From Ralstonia pickettii (GTDB taxonomy: Bacteria; Pseudomonadota; Gammaproteobacteria; Burkholderiales; Burkholderiaceae), in assembly GCF_001699815.1 (NCBI RefSeq), contig NZ_MCGB01000102.1, positions 1-45,260 on the forward strand: a stretch of 45,260 nucleotides of DNA, read 5' to 3'. The translations under genes and the position numbers were made by a program. Shown one piece after another: positions 1-6,540 of the stretch (its first letter is position 1; every line of letters begins with the position of its first letter). The notes below the pieces were generated by a model, which searched no databases, had not been told where the DNA came from, and saw only the letters and a program-made list of their open reading frames with translations.

Positions 1-221
1 CAGCGTTGCGTCTGCTGGTACACAGCCTCCCAGGGCGGAAAGTTCGTCGGCAGCATGCGCCATGCGGCCCCCGCGCGTGCCAGCCAACGCAGCGCGTTGA
101 ACAGCTCTCGCAATTCATATCGCCTCTGCGGCGCGTCTTGGTTCATCAACGTCAAATACGGCGCCGCGAAGCTCCATTCTTCGTCACTCACGTCGCTCGG
201 ATACGGTCTGCGTTTCTCCAT
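1..221 (-). CDS. IS5-family transposase, N-terminal part (runs off the window)
   Basis: Reading the minus strand from the ATG at 221 gives an open frame to the window edge, starting MEKRRPYPSDVSDEEWSF and containing the stretch WLARAGAAWRMLPTNFPPW. This is the N-terminal domain (DUF4096-like) typical of IS5-family transposases of the IS427/IS1031 type. The catalytic DDE part would lie left of the window. The start codon overlaps the stop of the upstream ORF (TGATG). A plausible IS end, beginning GAGCGTGTTATGCAC on the minus strand at about position 264, would place the last residues of that upstream ORF inside the IS. Confidence 0.85.
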   Translation of the reverse strand, partial: MEKRRPYPSDVSDEEWSFAAPYLTLMNQDAPQRRYELRELFNALRWLARAGAAWRMLPTNFPPWEAVYQQTQR

Positions 222-616
222 CACGCTTCGACTGCAGCACCGACGGAAAGTGCATAACACGCTCTAAATGGCGCGGCGATTACCTCATACTCATCTACCA
301 GCATGCCGTAACGGCGATCATCGTTGAGATTAACTAAGTCATGGAGCCGGAAGGGCCGGAAGTCCCTGCCATGCAGTAGATAAAACGCACCATCCAGCAC
401 AGCCTTGAGGGATGTGGCTCGGGCCCAAATTTCGGCTGCGGTGGTCAGTTCACTCAAATGAGGGCTAGAGAAAGCGTACGCATTCGGCTTATCGTCTTCG
501 ATATCAACGATAAATACGACATCTGGACTGGCGAATTGATCAGCAAAGCTCTCAAACCATGAATACGCGGGATCTATTGGGAATGCCCACTTCAGTTCCG
601 GCACCGACATGCTCAT
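221..616 (-). CDS. Hypothetical protein downstream of hsdM, C-terminus probably altered by IS insertion
   Basis: 131 residues starting MSMSVPELKWAFPIDPAYSW. The start overlaps the hsdM stop in an ATGA arrangement, so it is translationally coupled to the methylase. No family is recognised. It is acidic in the N-terminal half (residues about 33-43 rich in D/E) and carries no membrane segment. In a type I system hsdS would be expected after hsdM; this protein is too short for a specificity subunit and shows no resemblance to one. The final 14 or so residues appear to be encoded by the end of the neighbouring IS5-type element, so the original protein was probably longer. Confidence 0.6.
   Translation of the reverse strand: MSMSVPELKWAFPIDPAYSWFESFADQFASPDVVFIVDIEDDKPNAYAFSSPHLSELTTAAEIWARATSLKAVLDGAFYLLHGRDFRPFRLHDLVNLNDDRRYGMLVDEYEVIAAPFRACYALSVGAAVEA
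245..264 (-). repeat. Candidate terminal inverted repeat of the IS5-family element
   Basis: On the minus strand the sequence GAGCGTGTTATGCACTTTCC begins about 43 bp upstream of the transposase ATG, a usual position for an IS5-family left end. It is preceded by TTTA, compatible with the short TA/TNA-type target sites used by the IS427 and IS1031 groups. The matching right repeat lies outside the window, so the boundary is an inference. Confidence 0.45.
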
Positions 617-2115
617 TTAAGCCATCCTCCTTTGGTCATAACCTGCGCGAGCCGTTCCTCTGCCTCGCGGCAGTGGGTGAGTGCATCCTTGAAGGATGCA
701 ATGGCGACTGGCAAAGGAGGAATGTCTTCCCGCAGCGGTGGTAACACGTAGCGCGAAATGTTCAGTGTCCAGTCCTCGGCCTTAATCTCATCGAGGCTGA
801 CCACTCGAACCGCATCCTGCACATTGGCAAAGCCGCGATACCACCCGAGGATCTCAGCGGCGTGCTCGGCCTCCAGATAGTTCTGCGCGCGCCCCCGGCG
901 GAACAGGCGCGACGCATCGGCGATCAGCACCTTCTTCTTGTGCTTAGCCGACTTGCGCTTGCGCAGCAACAGGATGCAAGCGGCGAGTCCCGTGCCGTAG
1001 AACAGATTCGGCGCCAGACCGATCACGGCATCGACTAGATCCATTTCCAGTAGTTTCTGGCGGATGCTGCCTTCGACGCCTTTGCGGAACAGGGCGCCTT
1101 GTGGTAGCACCACTGCCATGCGGCCGGTCGCGTCGGCCATCGACTTGACCATGTGCTGCACCCAGGCGAAGTCACCGCTGGACGAGGGCGGCAGACCGGC
1201 AAAGTTGCGACCAAAGGGATCGTTCAACCACAGGTCCTCGCCCCACTTTTCCAAAGAGAACGGCGGGTTGGCGATCACGCAGTCGAAGGTAGCCAGTCGG
1301 TCGCCCTCGAAGAAGGCCGGGTTGCGCAGCGTGTCTCCGCGCACCACCTGGAAGTCCTCGATGCCGTGAAGGAACAGGTTCATCCGCGCGATGGATGAAG
1401 TGGTGAGGTTTTTCTCCTGCCCGTATAGCTTACCCCACAGCCGCTTGACGTCGCCGTGCATCTCTTTGACGTGTTGCACGGCTGCCAGCAACATGCCGCC
1501 GGTGCCACAGGCCGGGTCGTAGATGGTCTCGGCCTCCTTGGGATCGAGCATGTCGATCATCAGCCGCACCACACTGCGTGGGGTGTAGAACTCGCCGGCC
1601 TTTTTGTTGGTGGCGTCGGCGAATTTTTTGATCAGGTATTCGTAGGCGTCGCCGAGCAGATCCGAGTTGACGTTCTTGTTGCCAAACGGCAGCTTGGAAA
1701 AATGTTCGATCAGGTCTTTGAGGAGGGCATCCGACAGCCTCTCCTTGTTTGACCACTGGGCATCGCCGAACACGCCATATAGGGTGTCCGGGTTGGCTCT
1801 CTCAATTTCCCGCATCGCGCGCTGCAGCGCGGTACCGACATTGCTCGCTTTGGCGCGAACATCGTTCCAGTGGCAATCCTCTGGGATCTGAAAGCGGTGT
1901 GACTCCGGGAACCAGGCCAGTTCCTCATCGCCCGTCTCGTCAACGATCTCCTGGTATTCCTCGTCCCAGACGTCGCAGATGCGCTTGAAAAACAGCAGAG
2001 GGAAGATGTAAGTCTTGAAGTCAGCAGCATCAACCGGGCCGCGCAGAATGTTGGCGGACTCCCATAGGTGGCCTTCAAGCTGACTGAGAGTAATTTGTGG
2101 GTTGCTCAAACACAT
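613..2115 (-). CDS. hsdM: Type I restriction-modification system, DNA methyltransferase subunit (HsdM)
   Basis: 500 residues. An N-terminal helical HsdM domain (residues about 5-150) is followed by an adenine methyltransferase domain with motif I DPACGTGG at about 200-207 (SAM binding) and the catalytic NPPF at about 283-286. It would modify adenine in a bipartite target together with HsdS; neither hsdS nor hsdR is in the window. A good AGGAG sits only one base from the ATG at 2115 but about six bases before an in-frame TTG at 2109, so TTG may be the real start. Downstream is a coupled ORF cut by an IS. Identity is certain; function of the system is uncertain without hsdS and hsdR. Confidence 0.93.
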   Translation of the reverse strand: MCLSNPQITLSQLEGHLWESANILRGPVDAADFKTYIFPLLFFKRICDVWDEEYQEIVDETGDEELAWFPESHRFQIPEDCHWNDVRAKASNVGTALQRAMREIERANPDTLYGVFGDAQWSNKERLSDALLKDLIEHFSKLPFGNKNVNSDLLGDAYEYLIKKFADATNKKAGEFYTPRSVVRLMIDMLDPKEAETIYDPACGTGGMLLAAVQHVKEMHGDVKRLWGKLYGQEKNLTTSSIARMNLFLHGIEDFQVVRGDTLRNPAFFEGDRLATFDCVIANPPFSLEKWGEDLWLNDPFGRNFAGLPPSSSGDFAWVQHMVKSMADATGRMAVVLPQGALFRKGVEGSIRQKLLEMDLVDAVIGLAPNLFYGTGLAACILLLRKRKSAKHKKKVLIADASRLFRRGRAQNYLEAEHAAEILGWYRGFANVQDAVRVVSLDEIKAEDWTLNISRYVLPPLREDIPPLPVAIASFKDALTHCREAEERLAQVMTKGGWLK

Positions 2116-2247
2116 GCTCCTATTTCATCCATGCCGTAGCACTGCGGCGTGTGTTCTTGATTGGTATTCAACGACTACTCTACAAGGCTGGACTGTTTGA
2201 CGATGTAGTCGGACAAGGCTGCACGGTCAGGTCGCGAGCGAAATTAG

Positions 2248-2448
2248 TCAAATTGCGGACCGGTGCCTTCGCGCTTCGGCTCCGCGCCGAAGGCAGGTGC
2301 CCCAGCTCGCCCAATAGAGCAGCATCGTTCCGCACCGTGTCACCTGGGCCGGAGGCTCAGCCAGCCCAAAGGTGCGAAACCTCATCAGGCTGTCCGTCCC
2401 CACCCGGTAGAGGTGGTACATCCGTGTCCACGGGTTGTAGAGAGGCAT
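2248..2448 (-). CDS. Small hypothetical protein, paralog of the 81-residue protein at 3397
   Basis: 66 residues beginning MPLYNPWTRMYHLYRVG. This segment matches LYDPSTRMYHLYRLG in the plus-strand protein at 3397-3642, so the two are members of one small family with a shared LYxPxTRMYHLYR core. It starts 24 bp after the toxin gene on the same strand, with GGAA six bases before the ATG, so it is probably the third gene of the toxin-antitoxin operon. An in-frame stop a short way upstream excludes a much longer N-terminus. After the core the two copies diverge; a frame change here is possible because another frame contains a short match (DTVR versus TVRD). Function unknown. Confidence 0.5.
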   Translation of the reverse strand: MPLYNPWTRMYHLYRVGTDSLMRFRTFGLAEPPAQVTRCGTMLLYWASWGTCLRRGAEARRHRSAI

Positions 2449-2472
2449 GTGAACTTCCGATTCGACATGGGC

Positions 2473-2760
2473 TCACCCTTCTGCAGGCCACTGCTGGCGC
2501 GCGTGCAGCACGCGGAGGATCTCCACGCGCTTGTCCGTCACGCGATAAACGATCAGGTAGTTTTCCGTCACCACGGCCTCGCGCGTGCCGCGCACGCGCC
2601 CCGGCCGATACTGCTTCGGATGCGCCGGCAAGGCTTCGGCCCTCTGCTCGATCAGTTCGTCCAGCTCAAGCGCGGCCACCGGGTTGTCCTGGCCGATGTA
2701 GTCCATGATGGCGGCGCGGTCCTCACGCGCCCTTGGGTTCCAGAGCAGCGCCAGCGTCAA
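2473..2760 (-). CDS. Type II toxin of the RelE/ParE family
   Basis: 95 residues: an N-terminal helical hairpin (WNPRAREDRAAIMDYI, then LDELIEQRAEALPAHP) followed by the core GTREAVVTENYLIVYRVTD and VEILRVLHARQQWP. This is the standard RelE/ParE fold signature including the terminal H-A-R-Q-x-W-P. Members cleave ribosome-bound mRNA (RelE) or inhibit gyrase (ParE); sequence reading alone does not decide between them. Start is TTG at 2760, overlapping the antitoxin stop (TTGA), so translation is coupled and the antitoxin is made first. Length is normal for the family. Confidence 0.88.
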   Translation of the reverse strand: MTLALLWNPRAREDRAAIMDYIGQDNPVAALELDELIEQRAEALPAHPKQYRPGRVRGTREAVVTENYLIVYRVTDKRVEILRVLHARQQWPAEG

Positions 2761-3215
2761 GCGTTACCCCCGCGCTTCGCGATCCGCTGCCGCAGCGCCG
2801 CGCGGCGCGCGGCAAACTCGGCCTTGACCTCGGCGTGAGGAATGGATGGGCGCGGGTCATCCAGCGCCTGCTGTACCTGCTCGCGAAACCACTTGTCATA
2901 GGCTCGCGCGGCGTGTGCCTCCTTGAGCGCGGCCGACCGGTCGGGCCGCGTCGTCCGCTCAACAGAATCAGGGTCGTAGCCGGCGGCGTCCACGTCGAAG
3001 CGGCTGATGCCCAGCTCGCGCAAAAAGGCCACCAGCGTTTCGAGCTTGCGAAACACGCGCACGTCACCGCGCTTGGCCGCCAGGAAACGCTCGGTCAGAC
3101 CGTACTTGGCCGCGATGGTCCAGCCGTTGCCGTGGCCGACGACATGCGCTGCACGCACCGCGCCGGCCTCCACAAGCTGCGAAAGGGTCTTTTGATCGAT
3201 GGTCTCGGTTGCCAT
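2757..3215 (-). CDS. Antitoxin of the RelE/ParE-type pair, with an extra N-terminal domain
   Basis: 152 residues from the ATG at 3215, which has GGAGG five bases upstream. The C-terminal half (AYDKWFREQVQQALDDPRPS, then a basic helical end) has the form of small stability-determinant antitoxins that bind RelE/ParE toxins. The N-terminal half (residues about 1-80, containing VVGHGNGWTIAAKYGLTERF) is unusual for such antitoxins and resembles small plasmid-maintenance-type domains, which I cannot name with certainty. It may bind DNA and autoregulate the operon. It precedes and overlaps the toxin gene. The pair probably stabilises the island against loss. Confidence 0.75.
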   Translation of the reverse strand: MATETIDQKTLSQLVEAGAVRAAHVVGHGNGWTIAAKYGLTERFLAAKRGDVRVFRKLETLVAFLRELGISRFDVDAAGYDPDSVERTTRPDRSAALKEAHAARAYDKWFREQVQQALDDPRPSIPHAEVKAEFAARRAALRQRIAKRGGNA

Positions 3216-3396
3216 GGGAACCTCCGTCAATGGCTTGCGGCAAGCTCGGGCTTGCCAGTCCTGCACCAGCTCGCGCTGGTGCTGATGTTGAGCCAGCAGT
3301 TATTATTGCACACACCACCATTTTACAGTAATGTGGGAGACAAGGAATTTTTGAGCGGGCCGGCGATGTGACTTAACGCCCGTTCTCGGACGGATT
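3216..3396. promoter_or_regulatory. Divergent intergenic region between the antitoxin gene and the 3397 cassette
   Basis: 181 bp between two diverging transcription units. It includes an AT-rich stretch at about 3296-3335 (with TTATTATTGC and TTTTACAGTAAT), the most likely place for promoters in an otherwise GC-rich island. No convincing consensus -35/-10 pair is assigned. A short GC-rich inverted repeat (AGCTCG/CGAGCT-type) lies near 3243-3275. Confidence 0.35.
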
Positions 3397-3642
3397 GTGA
3401 TGGAGGCAGCCATGGTCACCCCACGCGACGATGACACGGCTCGGTCGTTGTATGAACTGTTCGGGCCGCCCCTGCGCCGTGAGCGCAAGCTGCAGTGCCT
3501 GACGCTCTACGATCCGTCGACCCGCATGTATCACTTGTACCGGCTCGGCCTGGCCGGCATGATGCCGATTCGCAGCCTCGGGCCGGTCACCGTGCGCGAC
3601 GCCAAGGACATCGAGCGGTGGTATTGGGAGGACGGGGCATGA
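3397..3642 (+). CDS. Small hypothetical protein of the LYxPxTRMYHLYR family
   Basis: Up to 81 residues; the shorter start MVTPRDDDTARSLYELFG (ATG at 3412) is also possible. It contains LYDPSTRMYHLYRLG and ends TVRDAKDIERWYWEDGA. Its core is shared with the protein encoded at 2248-2448 on the other strand, so two diverged, inverted copies flank the toxin-antitoxin pair. It is the first gene of a tight three-gene plus-strand cassette: its stop overlaps the next start (ATGA). No function is recognised; a small soluble DNA- or protein-binding role is only a guess. Confidence 0.65.
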   Translation: MMEAAMVTPRDDDTARSLYELFGPPLRRERKLQCLTLYDPSTRMYHLYRLGLAGMMPIRSLGPVTVRDAKDIERWYWEDGA

Positions 3643-3893
3643 CCCGCGATGAGCTAATTCAGGCGGTGCCGATACGGGAGTCCCAGGGCCGTTTATACGT
3701 GCGCATGGACGACGTGCCTGAGCCATGGCGGCAGCAGTTTGCTAGGGCGATGATAGGCAGCGCGTTCATCGCGGTCCAAGGCGAGACGTGCATCACCCCG
3801 CATGCCCACGATTGGGATGCGTGGGTGAATGACCGGTGGGTCGGCCGCCCCGGACCGACAGGGCTCTCCACAAGGAGAAAAACCGGTGAATAG
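3639..3893 (+). CDS. Hypothetical protein, second gene of the exonuclease cassette
   Basis: 84 residues beginning MTRDELIQAVPIRESQGR, chosen because its ATG overlaps the stop of the preceding gene (ATGA). A longer in-frame version upstream runs antisense-like through the previous gene and is rejected. Recognisable stretches are RLYVRMDDVPEPWRQQF and FIAVQGETCITPHAHDWDAW. It has the look of small proteins found on plasmids and integrative elements of Proteobacteria, but no family name is offered. It overlaps the following gene by 8 bp, so all three genes are co-translated. Confidence 0.7.
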   Translation: MTRDELIQAVPIRESQGRLYVRMDDVPEPWRQQFARAMIGSAFIAVQGETCITPHAHDWDAWVNDRWVGRPGPTGLSTRRKTGE

Positions 3894-4662
3894 GGAAGAT
3901 CTGCAAAGCTTGCTCATGCACCAAGAGGCGGTGCGGATGGTTCGCGCCGATCCGTCGCTAGAGGCTCGGGCACTGGAGATCCTGGAGCGCTGGGATACGG
4001 TGGCCTCCATCCGCTCCAAGCCGTTGCACGATGAATGGAAGCGCATCATTGCCGAGCGCGATTGGAAGCTGGCCCTGGAAGAGTCCGACCGTGGCCAGCA
4101 ACTGCGCCAAGCCTCTCCCATGGCGATTCTGCTGCCCGAGCAGGTCCGGCTTGACATCATCCAGTCTGCTGCGCGTGCCATGCATGCATCCAAAGGCCCG
4201 CGCAGCCCGTGGAAGACGCGCTATTTTGTCGATACCGAGTTCACAGACTTTATCGATTGCCAGCTCATCAGCGTGGCGATCGTGGGTGAAGACGGCCGGG
4301 AGTTCTACGGCGAGCGTGCGGACTTCGAGCTGTCCGCGTGCAGCGAGTTCGTTCGGGCGGCTGTGCTGCCGCAGCTCGGCCGCGTCCCCGGTCGCTCGAT
4401 GCCGGCCTCGCAGTTGCGTGACGAGCTAATGGCGTGGCTGCTCGCCGTGCCGGCAAAGCCCAAGCGGGTGTTGTGCTTCGACTATCAAGGCGACTTCGAT
4501 CTGGTGCTCGATCTGCTCGATGCCGAAATCCCCCCTGGCTGGAAGTGCGAGCACGTAGGCGGCCGGCTTGATATGGAACGGCTAGAAACGTACTTCCGTG
4601 AGCACGGTGGCCGGCATCACGCGCTGCACGATGCGCGCGCCAATGCGTTTGCTTTTCGCTAA
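3886..4662 (+). CDS. DEDDh-type 3'-5' exonuclease with an N-terminal helical domain
   Basis: 258 residues from GTG at 3886, which has AAGGAG about eight bases upstream; it overlaps the preceding gene. Residues 1-105 are a helical region of unknown role. Residues about 112-258 carry the three exonuclease motifs: FVDTEF (D116, E118), CFDYQGDFD (D199/D203) and HHALHDA (H244, D249), the DEDDh arrangement of RNase T, ExoX and related enzymes. The protein ends soon after motif III, so the domain is compact. It could degrade or trim nucleic acid. With two small upstream partners it may be a maintenance or defence cassette, which is inference. Confidence 0.75.
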   Translation: MNREDLQSLLMHQEAVRMVRADPSLEARALEILERWDTVASIRSKPLHDEWKRIIAERDWKLALEESDRGQQLRQASPMAILLPEQVRLDIIQSAARAMHASKGPRSPWKTRYFVDTEFTDFIDCQLISVAIVGEDGREFYGERADFELSACSEFVRAAVLPQLGRVPGRSMPASQLRDELMAWLLAVPAKPKRVLCFDYQGDFDLVLDLLDAEIPPGWKCEHVGGRLDMERLETYFREHGGRHHALHDARANAFAFR

Positions 4663-4836
4663 CGACAAAGGGCCAGGGTGCAATTGGATACCCGAGACCT
4701 CCTTGTCGCCCTCAAGCGAGCCAAGGGCATAGACGGTCGGACGATGGTTGCCCCGTTGAGTCGCCACCTTAACAACACACGCGCAGAGACTGCTCGAAGT
4801 TCCGATGCCCAGGGTGGCCACAGCGTCCACCTGGCT

Positions 4837-5058
4837 CTAAAGGAAAAGGGGCTCGCCGAACTTTTGGTGCCGTAGCGCCTCTTCCAAGGCAGCTTGCTCA
4901 CACCGGAAAGCCTCAAGGTGGTCGTCCTCAGTCATCGGTCGACGCAGCGCTTCAAGCTGCCGTAGAACCGCCCAGCCGCATCGCCACCGCCCCTCGCGGG
5001 TTAGCTCCCCGAACTCCGGGTCTTCGTCGCGGCGCACCTGATTTTCCTGGTCTGCCAT
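4837..5058 (-). CDS. Hypothetical acidic small protein
   Basis: 73 residues beginning MADQENQVRRDEDPEFGELT, from the ATG at 5058 preceded by GAGG. Contains GRWRCGWAVLRQLEALRRPM. Mostly helical by appearance, with no membrane segment. The reading frame stays open upstream to 5232, but the 5' part runs through a repeated noncoding motif (5074-5095) and lacks a ribosome site, so the short start is preferred. Function unknown. It lies on the same strand as the zinc-ribbon and mobC-like genes and may be in their transcription unit. Confidence 0.55.
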   Translation of the reverse strand: MADQENQVRRDEDPEFGELTREGRWRCGWAVLRQLEALRRPMTEDDHLEAFRCEQAALEEALRHQKFGEPLFL

Positions 5059-5228
5059 GTCATCACCCTCGGATACGTGAGCCGCTATGGGGGTCATTTT
5101 CCTAACGCCACCTTGCCAACTATTGTTTGCAAAGCCGTCGCGCTCTGCCCGGCCAGGTCGAGCGTTGGGCAAGTTACACACAGTCCTACGGGACCTTCTG
5201 AGGACGCATACGTGAGCTTTCGTGGGGG

Positions 5229-5741
5229 TCATTTTCCGGCCCCTTGCCGCTTCGTCGACTTTCCTTTGCTTGAGGGCCGGGCGTCCTTTGGAGGACCAGC
5301 ATCATTGCCAAACGCCGAATTCATGCCCTCGATCGAAACCGGCTTCGCTGGTTTCCGGATGATGCCTTTGAGAGCGGTCAATGGGCGTGCTGCTTGCCCC
5401 CTCTTATCCTGCCCATGCTCGCCACGGCCTTCGGCCATGAAATCCGGCCCGAATTTGGCGAACTTCTTCATACGCGGATGGCGCGCAATGTCGCTGCGTT
5501 CAATCCGCTTTTCGGGTGGCGTGATGCGCAACCACTCGCCCAACACTTCACGTACACAGTGCTGGCACAGATCGAGGCTGACTGTGTTGCCGTCACCAAA
5601 CACCGAGTCGAAACCGCAGGAGTGATCAAACGACAACCGTTCCTGCCAGTCGCCAGGTTCATCGGCGATCAAGCGACGCTGGCAGCGGTCACAGGTACAC
5701 ACGGCCAGCTCTTGGATGGTTCGGGGTCGGTATTCGCGCAT
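5229..5741 (-). CDS. Zinc-ribbon-like hypothetical protein of mobile elements
   Basis: 170 residues from MREYRPRTIQELAVCTCDRC (ATG at 5741). Two cysteine pairs, CDRC near residue 19 and CQHC near residue 60, frame a segment with SFDHSCGFDSVFGDGN and LDLCQHCVREVLGEWLRI, suggesting a structural zinc ribbon. The C-terminal 80 residues are basic, low-complexity and likely disordered (ends in a lysine-rich tail), consistent with nucleic-acid contact. Similar cysteine-pair proteins are common on conjugative elements but have no established function. It lies 100 bp downstream of the mobC-like gene on the same strand. Confidence 0.65.
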   Translation of the reverse strand: MREYRPRTIQELAVCTCDRCQRRLIADEPGDWQERLSFDHSCGFDSVFGDGNTVSLDLCQHCVREVLGEWLRITPPEKRIERSDIARHPRMKKFAKFGPDFMAEGRGEHGQDKRGQAARPLTALKGIIRKPAKPVSIEGMNSAFGNDAGPPKDARPSSKGKSTKRQGAGK

Positions 5742-5818
5742 AACAGGCCCGACGGGGATACGTGACAAAGATGGCTGGGCCGCATGGGATGTGGTGGATG
5801 CCTGCCCGTGCCGTGTGA

Positions 5819-5841
5819 GGGTGTTTGACGGTCAAACACCC
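5819..5841. repeat. 23-bp perfect palindrome directly after the mobC-like stop
   Basis: Arms GGGTGTTTGAC and GTCAAACACCC are separated by one G and abut the stop codon of the mobC-like gene. As RNA it would form a 10-bp stem with a three-base loop. No U-run follows on the minus strand, so it may be a weak terminator, an mRNA-protecting hairpin, or a binding site for a dimeric protein. Confidence 0.75.
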
Positions 5842-6177
5842 CTATTTCTTGCCGGCCACTCGCAGAATCGCCCGACGCGCCTCAAGTAGCACAGGCAGCA
5901 AGGCGTCCTCTGGCGGAGGAAAACCACGCTCAACCATCGAAGCATGGATTGCACGGATCTCGCGGGTGATCGCCGACAGGGCCAGCACGACCTCCGTTTC
6001 GTGATCCACATCAGCTTTCCGACCTAGGGCTGCACGTCGGATGAATTCCGCCACATCCATCTGCCGGCTTCCAGCGCTGTGGCGCACCTTCCGAGCCTCG
6101 TCCTCAGTCCATCGGACAAGCATCTGGACGCTTCGCTTCGCGGCGTCGGGCTTTTTCTGAAAGTAGGCGCGTGACAT
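5842..6177 (-). CDS. mobC: MobC-like ribbon-helix-helix relaxosome accessory protein
   Basis: 111 residues from MSRAYFQKKPDAAKRS (ATG at 6177). The core RSVQMLVRWTEDEARKVRH followed by MDVAEFIRRAALGRK has the strand-helix-helix pattern of MobC/TraJ-type proteins, which bind oriT, help open the DNA and recruit the relaxase. Longer starts at 6213 and near 6186 lack better ribosome sites. It is transcribed away from a block containing a candidate nic site and an 11-bp-phased repeat array (6240-6544), as expected of a gene beside oriT. No relaxase gene is present in the window. Alternative: an RHH transcriptional repressor or partition protein binding the array. Confidence 0.75.
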   Translation of the reverse strand: MSRAYFQKKPDAAKRSVQMLVRWTEDEARKVRHSAGSRQMDVAEFIRRAALGRKADVDHETEVVLALSAITREIRAIHASMVERGFPPPEDALLPVLLEARRAILRVAGKK

Positions 6178-6243
6178 ACAACCCATTATGTTGCGCGAAC
6201 GCTCGCCCAGCAACCAATCCGCTCACCAATCCCTTAATCCGGG

Positions 6244-6345
6244 GTCTCGGGGCGTAGCCCTGAGTGTCTGCGACGGGCGCGTAGCGACCTAGCGGACAAG
6301 GATCAGGCAGCTATCGTGAGATAGCTACCTGGCATCCTGCCCTGT
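6244..6345 (+). other. oriT: Candidate origin of transfer (MOBP-type nic region)
   Basis: On the plus strand a perfect inverted repeat, AGCTATC (6309-6315) and GATAGCT (6320-6326) around GTGA, is followed after seven bases by ATCCTGC at 6334-6340. The nic site of IncP-type (MOBP) and VirD2-type origins is YATCCTG/Y, with the inverted repeat bound by the accessory protein just upstream; here the matched string is CATCCTGC, predicting a nick between 6339 and 6340. A second hairpin (CTCGGGGC/GCCCTGAG) lies near 6244-6265. The mobC-like gene begins 130 bp away and reads outward. Homology by eye only; no relaxase seen. Confidence 0.55.
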
Positions 6346-6390
6346 AGCGTGAAAACAGAAACGCTGCAAAACGCTGCAAACCGGTAGTAA

Positions 6391-6540
6391 ATCTGAGGCA
6401 AATTTGCGATCAATTTGCGACGGATCTGCGATGGATTTGCGGCAGATCTGGGACAGACTCACCGAACATCTGCAGCGAATCTGCGGTGCATTTTGGGGGC
6501 TTCTGCGACGCATTTGCGGTGAGTCTGGAGTCAGACTCAC
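6391..6540 (+). repeat. Array of about 14 degenerate direct repeats at 11-bp spacing (iteron or centromere-like)
   Basis: The element TYTGCGRYG recurs with TG (or TC) at 6394, 6405, 6416, 6427, 6438, 6449, 6459, 6471, 6482, 6494, 6504, 6515, 6526 and 6537, almost exactly one per DNA helical turn. Examples are AATTTGCGAT, AATTTGCGAC, ATCTGCGATG and ATTTGCGGCA. Such helically phased direct repeats are known binding sites for ribbon-helix-helix proteins, for example the 11-bp repeats of the plasmid R1 parC centromere, and also occur as iterons. The neighbouring mobC-like RHH protein is an obvious candidate ligand. No protein with repeats is encoded convincingly. Confidence 0.75.

Noticed and set aside
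4678-4875. 65-residue plus-strand open frame after the exonuclease
   Set aside because: No ribosome site, and it overlaps the end of the opposing small gene; not supported.
6325-6540. 71-residue minus-strand open frame with repeated peptides
   Set aside because: The peptide repeats only reflect the 11-bp DNA array; a period of 11 is not a codon multiple, so a coding origin is unlikely.
6391-6540. CRISPR array
   Set aside because: The repeats are about 11 bp with no unique spacers, and there are no cas genes.
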